Below, piece after piece: positions 1 to 6,652 of a stretch of 11,522 nt of DNA. The notes beneath the pieces were generated by a model, which was given only the letters and a program-made list of their open reading frames with translations, did no database searches and had not been told where the DNA came from. Positions within the stretch are counted from its first letter, which is position 1. Every line of letters begins with the position of its first letter. Made by a program: the position numbers and the translations under genes. Source of the DNA: an uncultured Rubrobacteraceae bacterium (GTDB lineage: Bacteria > Actinomycetota > Rubrobacteria > Rubrobacterales > Rubrobacteraceae); the NCBI GenBank assembly GCA_902806105.1, contig CADCVI010000088.1, forward strand, positions 1 to 11,522. The letters are read 5' to 3'.

Positions 1-62
1 CGCGTATGTTGTAGAGGACCGAATTTGTCGCGGAAAAGCGCCTGTTTGCGTCCAAAAGACCG

Positions 63-91
63 TTGGGAAACGGGTCGTGTGACCGTATGTT
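63..91 (+). promoter_or_regulatory. Predicted sigma-A-like promoter of the LysM gene
   Basis: A -35-like TTGGGA (63-68) and a -10-like TATGTT (86-91) are separated by exactly 17 bases. The expected transcription start, about 7 bases after the -10, falls at or next to the GTG start codon at 98, so the mRNA would be leaderless. Two small inverted repeats lie here: GACCGTT/AACGG(G)TC (58-64 with 69-76) and GGTC-GTGT-GACC (73-84). The second sits inside the spacer and could be an operator. Each hexamer matches consensus at four of six positions, so this is a prediction. Confidence 0.42.
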
Positions 92-97
92 TCCGGG

Positions 98-379
98 GTG
101 AAATCTACTCGTTCGACATACCGAAGGAGACGGTTCGCGGCCCTGTTCGTCGCGGCTGCCGCGGCGTTCGCCCTCTATTCGGGGACCGGGGCGGACGCCG
201 GGACGCAGCCCGTCCGGTACACGGTCTCGTCCGGCGACACGCTCTGGGGGATCGCCGTCTCGCACACCGAGCCCCGGGAGGACCCGAGGCCGATCCTGGA
301 GGCCATCCGCGAGGCCAACGGCCTGTCGGGGAGCACGATACAACCTGGCATGAGCCTGGAGCTGCCTCCGGTCGAGTAG
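98..379 (+). CDS. Small secreted or membrane-anchored LysM-domain protein
   Basis: This 93-residue protein has a basic N-terminus (arginine cluster at residues 9-12) and a hydrophobic segment at about 13-28. A signal-peptidase-I-like A-D-A site at 32-34 follows. The rest, about 40-90, is a single LysM domain (YTVSSGDTLWGIA at 41-53 and the closing IQPGMSLELP at 81-90). LysM binds N-acetylglucosamine-containing glycans such as peptidoglycan, so the protein probably acts at the cell wall; no catalytic domain is present. The GTG start at 98 places the charged signal-peptide N-region correctly, but no Shine-Dalgarno sequence precedes it, in keeping with a leaderless mRNA. The architecture resembles small YneA/ChiZ-type proteins that in other Gram-positive bacteria lie beside lexA. 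The neighbour to the left is outside the window, so that link is only a suggestion. Confidence 0.8.
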   Translation: MKSTRSTYRRRRFAALFVAAAAAFALYSGTGADAGTQPVRYTVSSGDTLWGIAVSHTEPREDPRPILEAIREANGLSGSTIQPGMSLELPPVE

Positions 380-386
380 GCCCGTC

Positions 387-407
387 GGGGGCAGGAGCCC
401 TGCCCCC
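387..407. terminator. Perfect hairpin between convergent genes
   Basis: GGGGGCAG (387-394) and CTGCCCCC (400-407) form a perfect 8-bp G/C-rich stem around a 5-base loop. It lies in the 42-base gap between the stop codons of the converging LysM and peptidase genes, where a shared bidirectional terminator is expected. There is no clear T-tract on either side, so it is not a textbook intrinsic terminator. Confidence 0.55.
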
Positions 408-421
408 TGGACCGTCTTCGG

Positions 422-2287
422 CTACTCTTCGTGACGGCCGCCGAGATGCCTTGCGAGGAACTTCTCGGCCGCGGCGTAGAACTTGAGGCGGTTTTCAGGC
501 CTCGCGAAGCCGTGGCCCTCGTCCTCGAAGAGCATGTACTCGTGGTCTATCCCCTTCTCGCGCATCGCGGCGACCACCTGCTCGGCCTCGGCCTGCTTGA
601 CGCGCGGGTCGTTGGCGCCCTGGGCTACGAGCATCGGTATCCGGATGTTGTCCACGAAGAAGAGCGGGGAGCGGCTCTTCAGGAACTCCTCTTCGGTCTC
701 CGGGTTGCCGACCCTCTCGTGGAAGATAGAAACGAGCGGCTTCCAGTACGGCGGGACGCTGTTTATGAGCGTGATCAGGTTGCTCGGTCCCACGATGTCC
801 ACGGCGCAGCGGAAGAGGTCCGGGGTGAACGTGGCCCCGACGAGCGCGGCGTAGCCGCCGTACGAGCCGCCGTAGATCGCGACACGCTCCGGGTCCGCGA
901 CACCTTCGTCCACGGCCCAACGGACCGCGTCGACGAGATCGTCGTGCATCTTGCCCGCCCACTCCTTGTTGCCGGCGTTGAGGAAGTCCTTGCCGTAGCC
1001 GGTCGAGCCCCGGTAGTTGACCTGTAGGCAGGCGTGGCCCCGGTTGGCGAGCCACTGCGCCTCCGGGTCGTAGCCCCACCCGTCCCGCGCCCAAGGCCCG
1101 CCGTGAACGTTGAGCACCATCGCCATCGGCCGCTCCGGCTCTCCTGGCGGCAGGGTGAGGTAGCCCTCCACGACGAGACCGTCGCGGGAGGTGAAGGAGA
1201 CGGGCTCCATGCGCGCGAGCGCGTACCCGGCGAGATCCGGACGGGCGTCGAAGAGGTGCGTACCGGCCTTCTTGCCGCGGTCGTAGGAGTAGTAGGAGGC
1301 GCCTGTGTCGTCGGTGGTGAAGGCGACGATCCAGCGCTCGTCCGAGTGATCCCGGCTCGTAACGGCGAAGTCGCCCCGGTTCAGGCCCTTTATCTGCTCG
1401 AAGTCCTCGCGAACGGCCTCGTCCAGGACTACCCACTCGGTTCGCGCGCGTCCGATAGCGGCGGCCTGGGCCTCGTGCGTCTCGGGGTGGACCATTACGT
1501 CGCCAACGTCGTAGCGCGGGTCCTCCACAAGCGTGCCGGTCTCGCCGCTCGCCGGGTCGAAGACGACGAGCCGGGCCGCATTTGCTCCCCGCGAATCGAG
1601 GAGGTACATCTTCTCGTTGTCCCCGGTAAAACCGACCGGTCCGCTGGTAAGGGCATCCTCCTTGCTCCAGCTTATGGCCTCGTGCCATTCCTCCTCACCG
1701 TTCCGGCGTAGGAGAAGGTTGGATCCCCCCTCCTGCGTGGAGGTAAGGGCTCCGCGCACCCCGAAGTCGTGGTCGGCTACCCAGCCGACGACGTTGCCGG
1801 GGTTCTTCGCGACGAGCTCCAGCTCGCCCGTGCTCAGGGTCAGCTTGTAGGCGTCGTGAAGCTCGGGCCGCTCCTTGTTGAGGCCGATGAGCAACGCGTC
1901 CGGGAAGTGGCGGCTCCTCTCGATGGGCTGGGCCTGCACCCCCTCGAAGGGCGTGAGGTCGCGATCCTCACCCGTTGCGGGATCGACGGCGTGGAGGCGC
2001 CAGTTCTCGTCGCCGCCCTCGTCCTGGAGGTAGAGAACGTGCCGGTTGTCCTCCGCCCAGAAGTACACGCGGATGCCGCGGACCTCGTCCCTCGTCACCG
2101 GTACGAACTCATCGCCGCCGACCGGCGCCTCTACCGGCCCTACAAACACGTTCAGGACGCCGTTCAGCGGGGCGAGGTAGGCGAGGCGCGTGCCGTCCGG
2201 GCTCAGCCTGGGCTGCGCCTTCTCGGGGTTCCCGAAGAGCGTCTCCCGCGGGATGAGGGGCGGCATGGAAGTCCTGGTATCGGTCAT
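422..2287 (-). CDS. S9-family serine peptidase (prolyl oligopeptidase-like)
   Basis: The 621-residue product has the two-part build of S9 peptidases (COG1506-type dipeptidyl aminopeptidase/acylaminoacyl peptidase). The N-terminal half, to about residue 360, is a beta-propeller-like region with WD40/TolB-like strands such as PRLSPDGTRLAYLA (26-39). The C-terminal part is an alpha/beta-hydrolase. The likely triad is Ser475 in GGSYGG (473-478), Asp560 in QGANDPRVK (556-564) and His592 in DEGHGF (589-594). HGGP at 395-398 and NYRGS at 424-428 (Tyr425) would shape the oxyanion hole. No signal peptide is seen, so it is probably cytoplasmic and trims short peptides. Length is normal for the family. 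The ATG at 2287 is preceded by AGGAGAGG at good spacing. It appears to be a single-gene unit. The exact cleavage preference cannot be told. Confidence 0.9.
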   Translation of the reverse strand: MTDTRTSMPPLIPRETLFGNPEKAQPRLSPDGTRLAYLAPLNGVLNVFVGPVEAPVGGDEFVPVTRDEVRGIRVYFWAEDNRHVLYLQDEGGDENWRLHAVDPATGEDRDLTPFEGVQAQPIERSRHFPDALLIGLNKERPELHDAYKLTLSTGELELVAKNPGNVVGWVADHDFGVRGALTSTQEGGSNLLLRRNGEEEWHEAISWSKEDALTSGPVGFTGDNEKMYLLDSRGANAARLVVFDPASGETGTLVEDPRYDVGDVMVHPETHEAQAAAIGRARTEWVVLDEAVREDFEQIKGLNRGDFAVTSRDHSDERWIVAFTTDDTGASYYSYDRGKKAGTHLFDARPDLAGYALARMEPVSFTSRDGLVVEGYLTLPPGEPERPMAMVLNVHGGPWARDGWGYDPEAQWLANRGHACLQVNYRGSTGYGKDFLNAGNKEWAGKMHDDLVDAVRWAVDEGVADPERVAIYGGSYGGYAALVGATFTPDLFRCAVDIVGPSNLITLINSVPPYWKPLVSIFHERVGNPETEEEFLKSRSPLFFVDNIRIPMLVAQGANDPRVKQAEAEQVVAAMREKGIDHEYMLFEDEGHGFARPENRLKFYAAAEKFLARHLGGRHEE

Positions 2288-2495
2288 CTCTTCCTCTCCT
2301 GTGATGTCGAGCGGTTTCGCGTCGTGCTGCGCGAGAGTTTAGCGCGCGCTTAGACAGGGAGAGGTGAGCGGAAAGGTGTAGATGCAACTGCACTTTGATC
2401 TCGTGAAACTCTGACGCAGAAACTACATGCTACGAGCAGGCCGACGCTTCGATCCCGGTGAGACTTATACACCACACTAGCGTGACGGCGACAAA

Positions 2496-2545
2496 GACTA
2501 ATCATCCCCCTCGTGATCCAGGTTCGAGACCCTCTAGGGGCCACC
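2496..2545 (+). other. Degenerate tRNA-3'-half-like sequence
   Basis: GACTAATCA (2496-2504) resembles a tRNA anticodon arm lacking a few bases. It is followed by TCGTG, a T-loop-like GGTTCGAGACCC (2521-2532) and GGGGCCACC at the end (2537-2545). The element does not fold as a working tRNA: only about two T-stem pairs form, and there is no matching 5' acceptor strand or D-arm upstream. It could be a decayed tRNA gene or the remnant of an integrase attachment site. It could also be chance. Confidence 0.2.
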
Positions 2546-2691
2546 GTCATGGCGTGCGACCACAGGGTCTGTTCACCCGTGCCGCTCCAGCGTAGAGCGT
2601 GACCAACATCCGGTCGGGGGGGTGACGGGTTCGGGATGGTCTTCTCGCGTTTCGTGTCCGTGCATCTTCGCATCCTCCATAACCCGGAGGC

Positions 2692-2713
2692 GTAGCGTGC
2701 GCGAGCTTGCTAC
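2692..2713. repeat. Hairpin with GCGA tetraloop
   Basis: GTAGCGTGC (2692-2700) pairs with GCTTGCTAC (2705-2713) around a GNRA-type GCGA loop, with one T-T mismatch and one G-T pair. The stem can extend with GGC (2689-2691) against GCC (2716-2718) past a two-base bulge. It lies downstream of dapB on the - strand, so it could stabilise or end that transcript's tail. Its function is not known. Confidence 0.35.
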
Positions 2714-2753
2714 CGGCCGAACCGGAGGAGGTGGCGCAGGGAGATCACGGGGC

Positions 2754-2775
2754 ATCCGCGCCGGGAAGCGCGGAT
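2754..2775. repeat. 7-bp inverted repeat downstream of dapB
   Basis: ATCCGCG (2754-2760) and CGCGGAT (2769-2775) are perfect complements around an 8-base loop. This is the second of three hairpins stacked behind dapB. No T-tract follows on either strand. Confidence 0.4.
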
Positions 2776-2782
2776 CGTCGCA

Positions 2783-2824
2783 GCCCTTCTACGCTCCGGA
2801 TCGGGAGGTTACGCGCAGAAGGGC
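2783..2824 (-). terminator. Candidate terminator of the lysC-dapA-dapB transcript
   Basis: GCCCTTCT (2783-2790) and AGAAGGGC (2817-2824) form a perfect 8-bp stem that includes the last base of the dapB stop codon. Inside it, CTCC (2794-2797) can pair with GGAG (2804-2807) to give a nested hairpin. The position directly behind the last gene of the operon supports a role in ending the transcript or protecting its 3' end. A T-tract is lacking and the outer loop is long, so this is tentative. Confidence 0.4.
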
Positions 2825-3603
2825 TAACCGAGGTCGAGGACGTCGGCCATCGAGTAGAGGCCGGGGCCTGCGGACGCGGCGAACCTGGCCGCCCTCATCG
2901 CGCCGTCGGCGAAGGTGCGTCGGGAGAGGGCGCGGTGGACTACCTCGACCTCCTCGCCGCCGGAGTAGAAGATCAGTCGGTGCTCGCCCACGACGGCCCC
3001 GCCCCGGAGGGCGTGCACCCCGATCTCGCCCTCCGAGCGGGGCGAGAGGCCCTCGCGGCCGTAGACGGCTACCTCGTCGAGGTCCTGCCCACGGCCCTCG
3101 GCGGCGGCCCGCGCCAGGAAGAGCGCCGTCCCGGATGGGGCGTCCTTCTTGTTGCGGTGGTGGGACTCCACGACCTCCAGGTCGTAGCCCTGGAGCTTCG
3201 CGGCCATCTCGCGGACGACCTCGCGGAGCAGGTTGACCCCGACGCTCATGTTGGGCGCGAGGACGATGGGGACTTTCGCCGCCGCCTCCTCGACGCGGGC
3301 CTGATCCCCGGCGGAGAGGCCGGTCGTGCCGATTACGCACGGCTTGCCGTAGGAGAGGTGCTGGACCGTCGCTTCGGGGGTGGTGAATTCGATCAGGACG
3401 TCGGCGTCCTCGGGCGGGTGTTCGGTGACGGTCACGCCTATCTTGCCCGACCCGGAGAGCTCCCCGAGGTCGGAGCCGATCTCGGGGGCGCCCGGCTCTG
3501 TGGTGCCCCCGGCGAGCTCCAGCCCTTCGGTTTGTAGGACGGTCTGGCAGAGCTCGCGGCCCATGCGGCCCGCGGCCCCGATCACGGCTACGCGAACGGC
3601 CAC
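2824..3603 (-). CDS. dapB: 4-hydroxy-tetrahydrodipicolinate reductase
   Basis: DapB reduces 4-hydroxy-tetrahydrodipicolinate to 2,3,4,5-tetrahydrodipicolinate with NAD(P)H in the diaminopimelate/lysine pathway. The 259-residue protein has the N-terminal Rossmann glycine motif GAAGRMG (9-15), GTTG (92-95) and APNMSVGVN (116-124). The family signature SHHRNKKDAPSGT (147-159) is intact, with His148 as catalytic acid/base and Lys152 and His149 in the substrate site. Length matches the family. The start is a GTG at 3603, only three bases after the dapA stop, so translation is probably coupled to dapA. It is the last gene of the operon. Cytoplasmic; no odd residues seen. Confidence 0.97.
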   Translation of the reverse strand: MAVRVAVIGAAGRMGRELCQTVLQTEGLELAGGTTEPGAPEIGSDLGELSGSGKIGVTVTEHPPEDADVLIEFTTPEATVQHLSYGKPCVIGTTGLSAGDQARVEEAAAKVPIVLAPNMSVGVNLLREVVREMAAKLQGYDLEVVESHHRNKKDAPSGTALFLARAAAEGRGQDLDEVAVYGREGLSPRSEGEIGVHALRGGAVVGEHRLIFYSGGEEVEVVHRALSRRTFADGAMRAARFAASAGPGLYSMADVLDLG

Positions 3604-3606
3604 GCC

Positions 3607-4503
3607 CTACAGAACCTCTTCGGGGGTGGGGAGGAGGTGGGGGACGGTATCCATGACCCCGCGCAGCTTCGCCAGGTTCTCGTTGGCGAGAGGGACCATG
3701 GGGAGGCGCATCTCGTCGGAGCAGAGGCCGAGCAGGGAGGCGGCGGCCTTGACGGGGATCGGGTTTGTTTCTATGAAGAGCGCCCTGAAGAGCGGGAGGA
3801 GGTCGTAGTGGAGCTCGCGGCCGCGCTCCCAGTCGCCGTTCAGGAGCGCTGCGACCATGTCGGAGACGGCGGCGGGGGCGACGTTGGAGGCGACGGAGAT
3901 CACGCCGCTGCCGCCAAGGGACATGATGGGCAGCGTGAGGGAGTCGTCGCCGGAGAGGATCGAGAACTCCTCGCCGCACAGGCGGCGTATGTCGCTCGTC
4001 ATGTCCATGGAGTGGGTAGCTTCCTTGGTGCCGACGATGTTCGGCACCTCGGCGAGCCGGGCGGTCGTCTCGGCGCTTATGGTGATGCTCGTGCGGCCGG
4101 GGATGTTGTAGAGGACGAGGGGCAGATCCGTGTTCTCCGCGATGGCGGCGAAGTGGCGGTAGAGGCCCTCCTGGGTCGGCTTGTTGTAGTACGGGGCGAC
4201 CTGGAGAGAGCCGTCGGCGCCGGCGTCCTCGGCCATCTTCGTGTACTTGATCGCCATATCCGTCGAGTTGGAGCCGGTGCCCGCGATGACGGAGACCCGT
4301 CCGGCGGCGACGCGCACGACGGTCTCGATGACGAGCCGGTCCTCCTTCTCCGAAAGTGCCGGGGTCTCGCCGGTAGTGCCGCACGGGACGAGGCCGCTGA
4401 CGCCGCCCTTGATCCCGAACTCCACCATCCCCTCCAGTGCCTCGACGTCGACCTCCCCGTTCTTGAACGGGGTTACGAGGGCCGTGAACGCGCCGCTAAA
4501 CAT
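3607..4503 (-). CDS. dapA: 4-hydroxy-tetrahydrodipicolinate synthase
   Basis: DapA condenses pyruvate with aspartate-4-semialdehyde, the first step committed to diaminopimelate and lysine. The 298-residue TIM-barrel enzyme carries Schiff-base Lys160 in GTKEA (158-162). The Thr43-Thr44 pair lies in CGTTGE (41-46), Tyr106 in YYNKP (105-109), and Tyr132 and Arg137 in YNIPGR (132-137). These match the E. coli catalytic residues almost position for position. The ATG at 4503 has GGAGG six bases upstream. The start lies inside the end of lysC (8-base overlap, ATGTTTAG), which points to translational coupling in one operon. Like other DapA enzymes it may be inhibited by lysine, but this is not visible here. 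Confidence 0.97.
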   Translation of the reverse strand: MFSGAFTALVTPFKNGEVDVEALEGMVEFGIKGGVSGLVPCGTTGETPALSEKEDRLVIETVVRVAAGRVSVIAGTGSNSTDMAIKYTKMAEDAGADGSLQVAPYYNKPTQEGLYRHFAAIAENTDLPLVLYNIPGRTSITISAETTARLAEVPNIVGTKEATHSMDMTSDIRRLCGEEFSILSGDDSLTLPIMSLGGSGVISVASNVAPAAVSDMVAALLNGDWERGRELHYDLLPLFRALFIETNPIPVKAAASLLGLCSDEMRLPMVPLANENLAKLRGVMDTVPHLLPTPEEVL

Positions 4504-4999
4504 CTCTCTCCTCCATCCCTTCGAGCTCGAAGTCCTCGTGCAGGGTGCGAACCGCCTCTTCGACCCTTCCCGCCGGGACCACGCACGTCACCTGTATCTC
4601 CGAGGTGGAAACCATCCGTATAGGGATGCCGGCCTTCCCCAGGGAGTCGAACATCCTTGCGGCGTACCCGGGCCGGTTGAGCATCCCCGTCCCGACGACG
4701 CTGACCTTGCCGAGGTCCTCCTCGCCCTCCACCTCGCCGCCCAGAGTGCCCGCGACCTCCCCGACGAGCCTGAGGGCGTCGCGGTAGTCGCCGCGGCCCA
4801 CGGTGAAGGCGACGTCTGAGGCGCCTTGCTTCGGCGCGCTCTCGACGATGACGTCGACGGAGACGCCCTGCTCGGCCAGGGGCGCGAAGATGCGGCTCAT
4901 GGTGCCGGGGCCGGTCCGGATGCCGGTCAGGGTTATCCGGGAGACGTCGAGGTCGTGGACGATGCCTGCCAGGGTCTCGCGGGTCTCCAGACGCTCCAA
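4496..4999 (-). CDS. lysC: Possible internal start for aspartokinase beta subunit
   Basis: Within lysC an in-frame TTG (4999-4997) is preceded by AGGGAGGG (5014-5007) with a seven-base spacer. This is unusually good for a site inside a gene. It would yield a 167-residue protein beginning just ahead of the ACT domains. Aspartokinases of Bacillus subtilis (LysC) and Corynebacterium glutamicum are known alpha2-beta2 enzymes whose beta subunit starts internally at the same place. The ribosome site is seen in the sequence; its use is inferred. Confidence 0.45.
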   Translation of the reverse strand: MERLETRETLAGIVHDLDVSRITLTGIRTGPGTMSRIFAPLAEQGVSVDVIVESAPKQGASDVAFTVGRGDYRDALRLVGEVAGTLGGEVEGEEDLGKVSVVGTGMLNRPGYAARMFDSLGKAGIPIRMVSTSEIQVTCVVPAGRVEEAVRTLHEDFELEGMEERDV

Positions 5000-5734
5000 G
5001 TTGCTGCCCTCCCTGATGATGGTGCCCGGCTCCTCCGAGAAGGAGCTCCTGACGTGTATCTCGACGCCGTACAGCGCCCCGAGCTCGACCGCCCTCGGGT
5101 GCATGACCTTCGCCCCGCGCCACGCCATCTCGGCCATCTCGGCGGGGGAGATGAGCGGGATGCGCCGGGCACCGGGAACTATCCTCGGGTCGGCGGTGAA
5201 AACCCCGGTGACGTCCGTGTAGACCTCGCAGCGCTCGGCGTACAGGGCCGCCGCGAGCGCGACGGCCGTCGTGTCCGAGCCGCCTCGTCCCAAAGTAACC
5301 ACGTCGCCGACCGCGTTCATACCCTGGAACCCGGCGACGATGACGACCTGGCCATCTTCGAGGAGTTTCTTCATCCTCTCGGTCCTGATGGTGGAGATGA
5401 CGCCGGAGCCGTAGCGTCCCGTCGTCTCCATCCCGGCCTGCGGCCCGGTCAGTGAGGTCGCGGCGACCCCGCGATCGTGCAGCGCCATCGCCAGGAGCGC
5501 CACGGACTGGCGCTCCCCGGTCGAGAGAAGCTGGTCGATCTCGCGCGGCTCGGGCTCGCGACTTACCTCGTTCGCGAGCGCGAGCAGCCTGTCTGTGGTC
5601 TTCCCCATCGCAGAAACGACCACGACGAGGCCGTGCCCCGCCTCCCGGGCCTTCTTGACCCGTTCTGCCACCGCTTTTATGTGCTCGGCCGTCGCAACCG
5701 AGCTGCCGCCGTACTTCTGGACCACGATGCCCAA
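4496..5734 (-). CDS. lysC: Aspartate kinase (aspartokinase), ACT-regulated
   Basis: LysC phosphorylates aspartate to open the pathway to lysine, threonine and methionine. From a TTG start at 5734 the protein has 412 residues, about the length of the single-function actinobacterial type. The kinase part holds KYGGSS (7-12), GRGGSDTT (149-156) and YTDVTGVFTADPR (172-184). Two C-terminal ACT domains (about 266-300 and 343-387, the second with VSTSEIQV) would bind feedback amino acids. The TTG is preferred because GGAGGT lies seven bases upstream and the product then begins like known aspartokinases. An in-frame ATG at 5758 has no ribosome site and lies upstream of the predicted transcription start. 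lysC heads the lysC-dapA-dapB operon; the predicted leader of about 20 bases is too short for a lysine riboswitch. asd is not here. Confidence 0.95.
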   Translation of the reverse strand: MGIVVQKYGGSSVATAEHIKAVAERVKKAREAGHGLVVVVSAMGKTTDRLLALANEVSREPEPREIDQLLSTGERQSVALLAMALHDRGVAATSLTGPQAGMETTGRYGSGVISTIRTERMKKLLEDGQVVIVAGFQGMNAVGDVVTLGRGGSDTTAVALAAALYAERCEVYTDVTGVFTADPRIVPGARRIPLISPAEMAEMAWRGAKVMHPRAVELGALYGVEIHVRSSFSEEPGTIIREGSNLERLETRETLAGIVHDLDVSRITLTGIRTGPGTMSRIFAPLAEQGVSVDVIVESAPKQGASDVAFTVGRGDYRDALRLVGEVAGTLGGEVEGEEDLGKVSVVGTGMLNRPGYAARMFDSLGKAGIPIRMVSTSEIQVTCVVPAGRVEEAVRTLHEDFELEGMEERDV

Positions 5735-5758
5735 GGACGCCACCTCCGATCTCGCCAT

Positions 5759-5788
5759 AGCCTAACGCAACGGGGCACGGACTGTCAG
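5759..5788 (-). promoter_or_regulatory. Predicted promoter of the lysC-dapA-dapB operon
   Basis: On the - strand, CTGACA (5788-5783) and TAGGCT (5764-5759) are 18 bases apart, fitting a sigma-A-type promoter. The expected transcription start lies near 5752, giving a leader of about 20 bases that holds the GGAGGT of the TTG start. It lies between the regulator stop and lysC, so the lysine operon is not obliged to depend on read-through from the regulator. Confidence 0.5.
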
Positions 5789-5819
5789 CCCCGGCGCGTG
5801 CCTCGCGGCTCCCGGTCCC

Positions 5820-6557
5820 CTAGGGCTCGATGGGGTAGACGAGCGGCGGAAGGACGTCCTCCGGGTTGCCGCCGAGGCGGGCGATGCCGCCGCCCCCGAT
5901 GGTGGCGCACAGGTGCGACTGCACGGCGAAGACGGCCCGGGCCTCCTCGCCGCTCCCGAGGGCTTCGAGGAGCGGGACGTGCTCGGTGGCGACGTCGGCG
6001 AGGTCTTCGTAGGTGGCGTCGTCGAGCGAGAGCGCCATCCTGACGAGGCCGCTCAGGGAGTGGAAGACCGAACTCAGGTAACGGTTCCCCGACACGGCGC
6101 AGAGCTCCTCGTGGAAGCGCACCTCGGCGTCGACCACGCCGACGAAGTCGCCCTCTTTCGCGGCCCGGCCCATCTCCTCGACAAGCTCCCGCAGGGGGCC
6201 GAGGGGGACGCCGCCCCGCACGATCAGACGCGCCGCCAGGCTCTCCATCGCGCCGAGCAGGTTGTAGATGTCCGCGAAATCCCTGCCCGTGAACTCGCGG
6301 ACGAACGTGCCGTAGCGCGGCCTCTCCACGACGAGCTGCTCCTCGACGAGCCGCTTGAGCGCCTCCCGAACCGGCGCCCGGCTCACCCCCATCTCCGCCG
6401 CGAGCCGCGTCTCCACTAGCCTGTCCCCGGGCCCGAAATCCCCCCGGATGATGGAGCCGCGGATGGCCTCGTACGCCCCGTCAGCCAGAGAACCGAGCTC
6501 CAGACGCCCCAGCCGCGGCCTCTCCCCCGACCCTTCCCCGGCGACCTTGCCCCGCAT
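5820..6557 (-). CDS. GntR-family regulator, FadR/FCD subfamily
   Basis: The 245-residue protein is a one-component transcription factor. A winged helix-turn-helix spans about 25-90, with the typical GDRLVETRLAAEMGVSRAPV (44-63), followed by REALKRL and a wing ending at RYGTFVREF (81-89). The all-helical FCD ligand domain spans about 95-218. Asp143, His149, His193 and His215 fit the metal/ligand-binding pattern of FCD proteins. The first 20 or so residues are a loose extension. The ATG at 6557 has GGGAGG six bases upstream. It is divergent from the amine-catabolism operon, so it most likely controls that operon, often as a repressor released by a substrate or intermediate. It shares its strand with lysC, but lysC has its own predicted promoter. 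The ligand is unknown. Confidence 0.92.
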   Translation of the reverse strand: MRGKVAGEGSGERPRLGRLELGSLADGAYEAIRGSIIRGDFGPGDRLVETRLAAEMGVSRAPVREALKRLVEEQLVVERPRYGTFVREFTGRDFADIYNLLGAMESLAARLIVRGGVPLGPLRELVEEMGRAAKEGDFVGVVDAEVRFHEELCAVSGNRYLSSVFHSLSGLVRMALSLDDATYEDLADVATEHVPLLEALGSGEEARAVFAVQSHLCATIGGGGIARLGGNPEDVLPPLVYPIEP

Positions 6558-6623
6558 GAGATGCCTCCCGTCCCGATGTCGACCTCTTCAGTATGCCCCA
6601 TCTCTACCCCACCGCCATTATCC

Positions 6624-6652
6624 TTGATCGTCGACGGTCGACGGTATATCAT
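6624..6652 (+). promoter_or_regulatory. Predicted promoter of the amine-catabolism operon
   Basis: TTGATC (6624-6629) and TATCAT (6647-6652) are separated by exactly 17 bases; the -10 matches consensus at five of six positions. Transcription would start near 6659, leaving a short leader with GGAGGA (6675-6680) ahead of the aminotransferase ATG. On the opposite strand a -10-like GATAAT (6622-6617) may serve the regulator gene, but no good -35 goes with it. Confidence 0.55.
6629..6643. promoter_or_regulatory. Candidate GntR operator: tandem GTCGACG in promoter spacer
   Basis: GTCGACG occurs twice in tandem (6630-6636 and 6637-6643). The first copy is part of the perfect 8-bp palindrome CGTCGACG (6629-6636). 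The repeat fills most of the -35/-10 spacer of the catabolic promoter, where a bound repressor would block RNA polymerase. A third GTCGAC (6578-6583) lies near the regulator's own start. FCD-type GntR proteins often bind short GT-N-AC palindromes of this kind. Binding is inferred. Confidence 0.45.

Larger units (their letters stand above)
2288..2823. other. 536-bp gap without a convincing gene
   Basis: The gap lies between the peptidase start and the dapB stop. Short open frames here (for example - strand 2350-2673 and 2573-2755) have no recognisable motif, no good ribosome site and low-complexity shadow-like composition. The stretch from about 2380 to 2530 is visibly poorer in G+C than the flanking genes. 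Contents: peptidase upstream region with a -10-like TAAACT on the - strand (2334-2339, no good -35), a perfect palindrome AGCGCGCGCT (2341-2350), a tRNA-like string (2496-2545), a hairpin CAC(A)GGGT/ACCCGTG (2561-2581), and three hairpins behind dapB (2692-2824). Confidence 0.6.

Noticed and set aside
2350..2755. Small genes on the - strand in the gap (107 and 60 codons)
   Set aside because: No ribosome site, no recognisable motif and no family-like composition. They overlap the hairpin and tRNA-like signals.
2789..4384. A 531-codon - strand frame across dapA and dapB
   Set aside because: It is an alternate reading of two complete, motif-intact genes. Its translation is almost all Arg, Gly, Pro and His.
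5735..5819. Lysine riboswitch (L-box) in front of lysC
   Set aside because: The whole gap between the regulator stop and the TTG start is 85 bases and the predicted leader is about 20 bases, too short for the roughly 170-base L-box aptamer.
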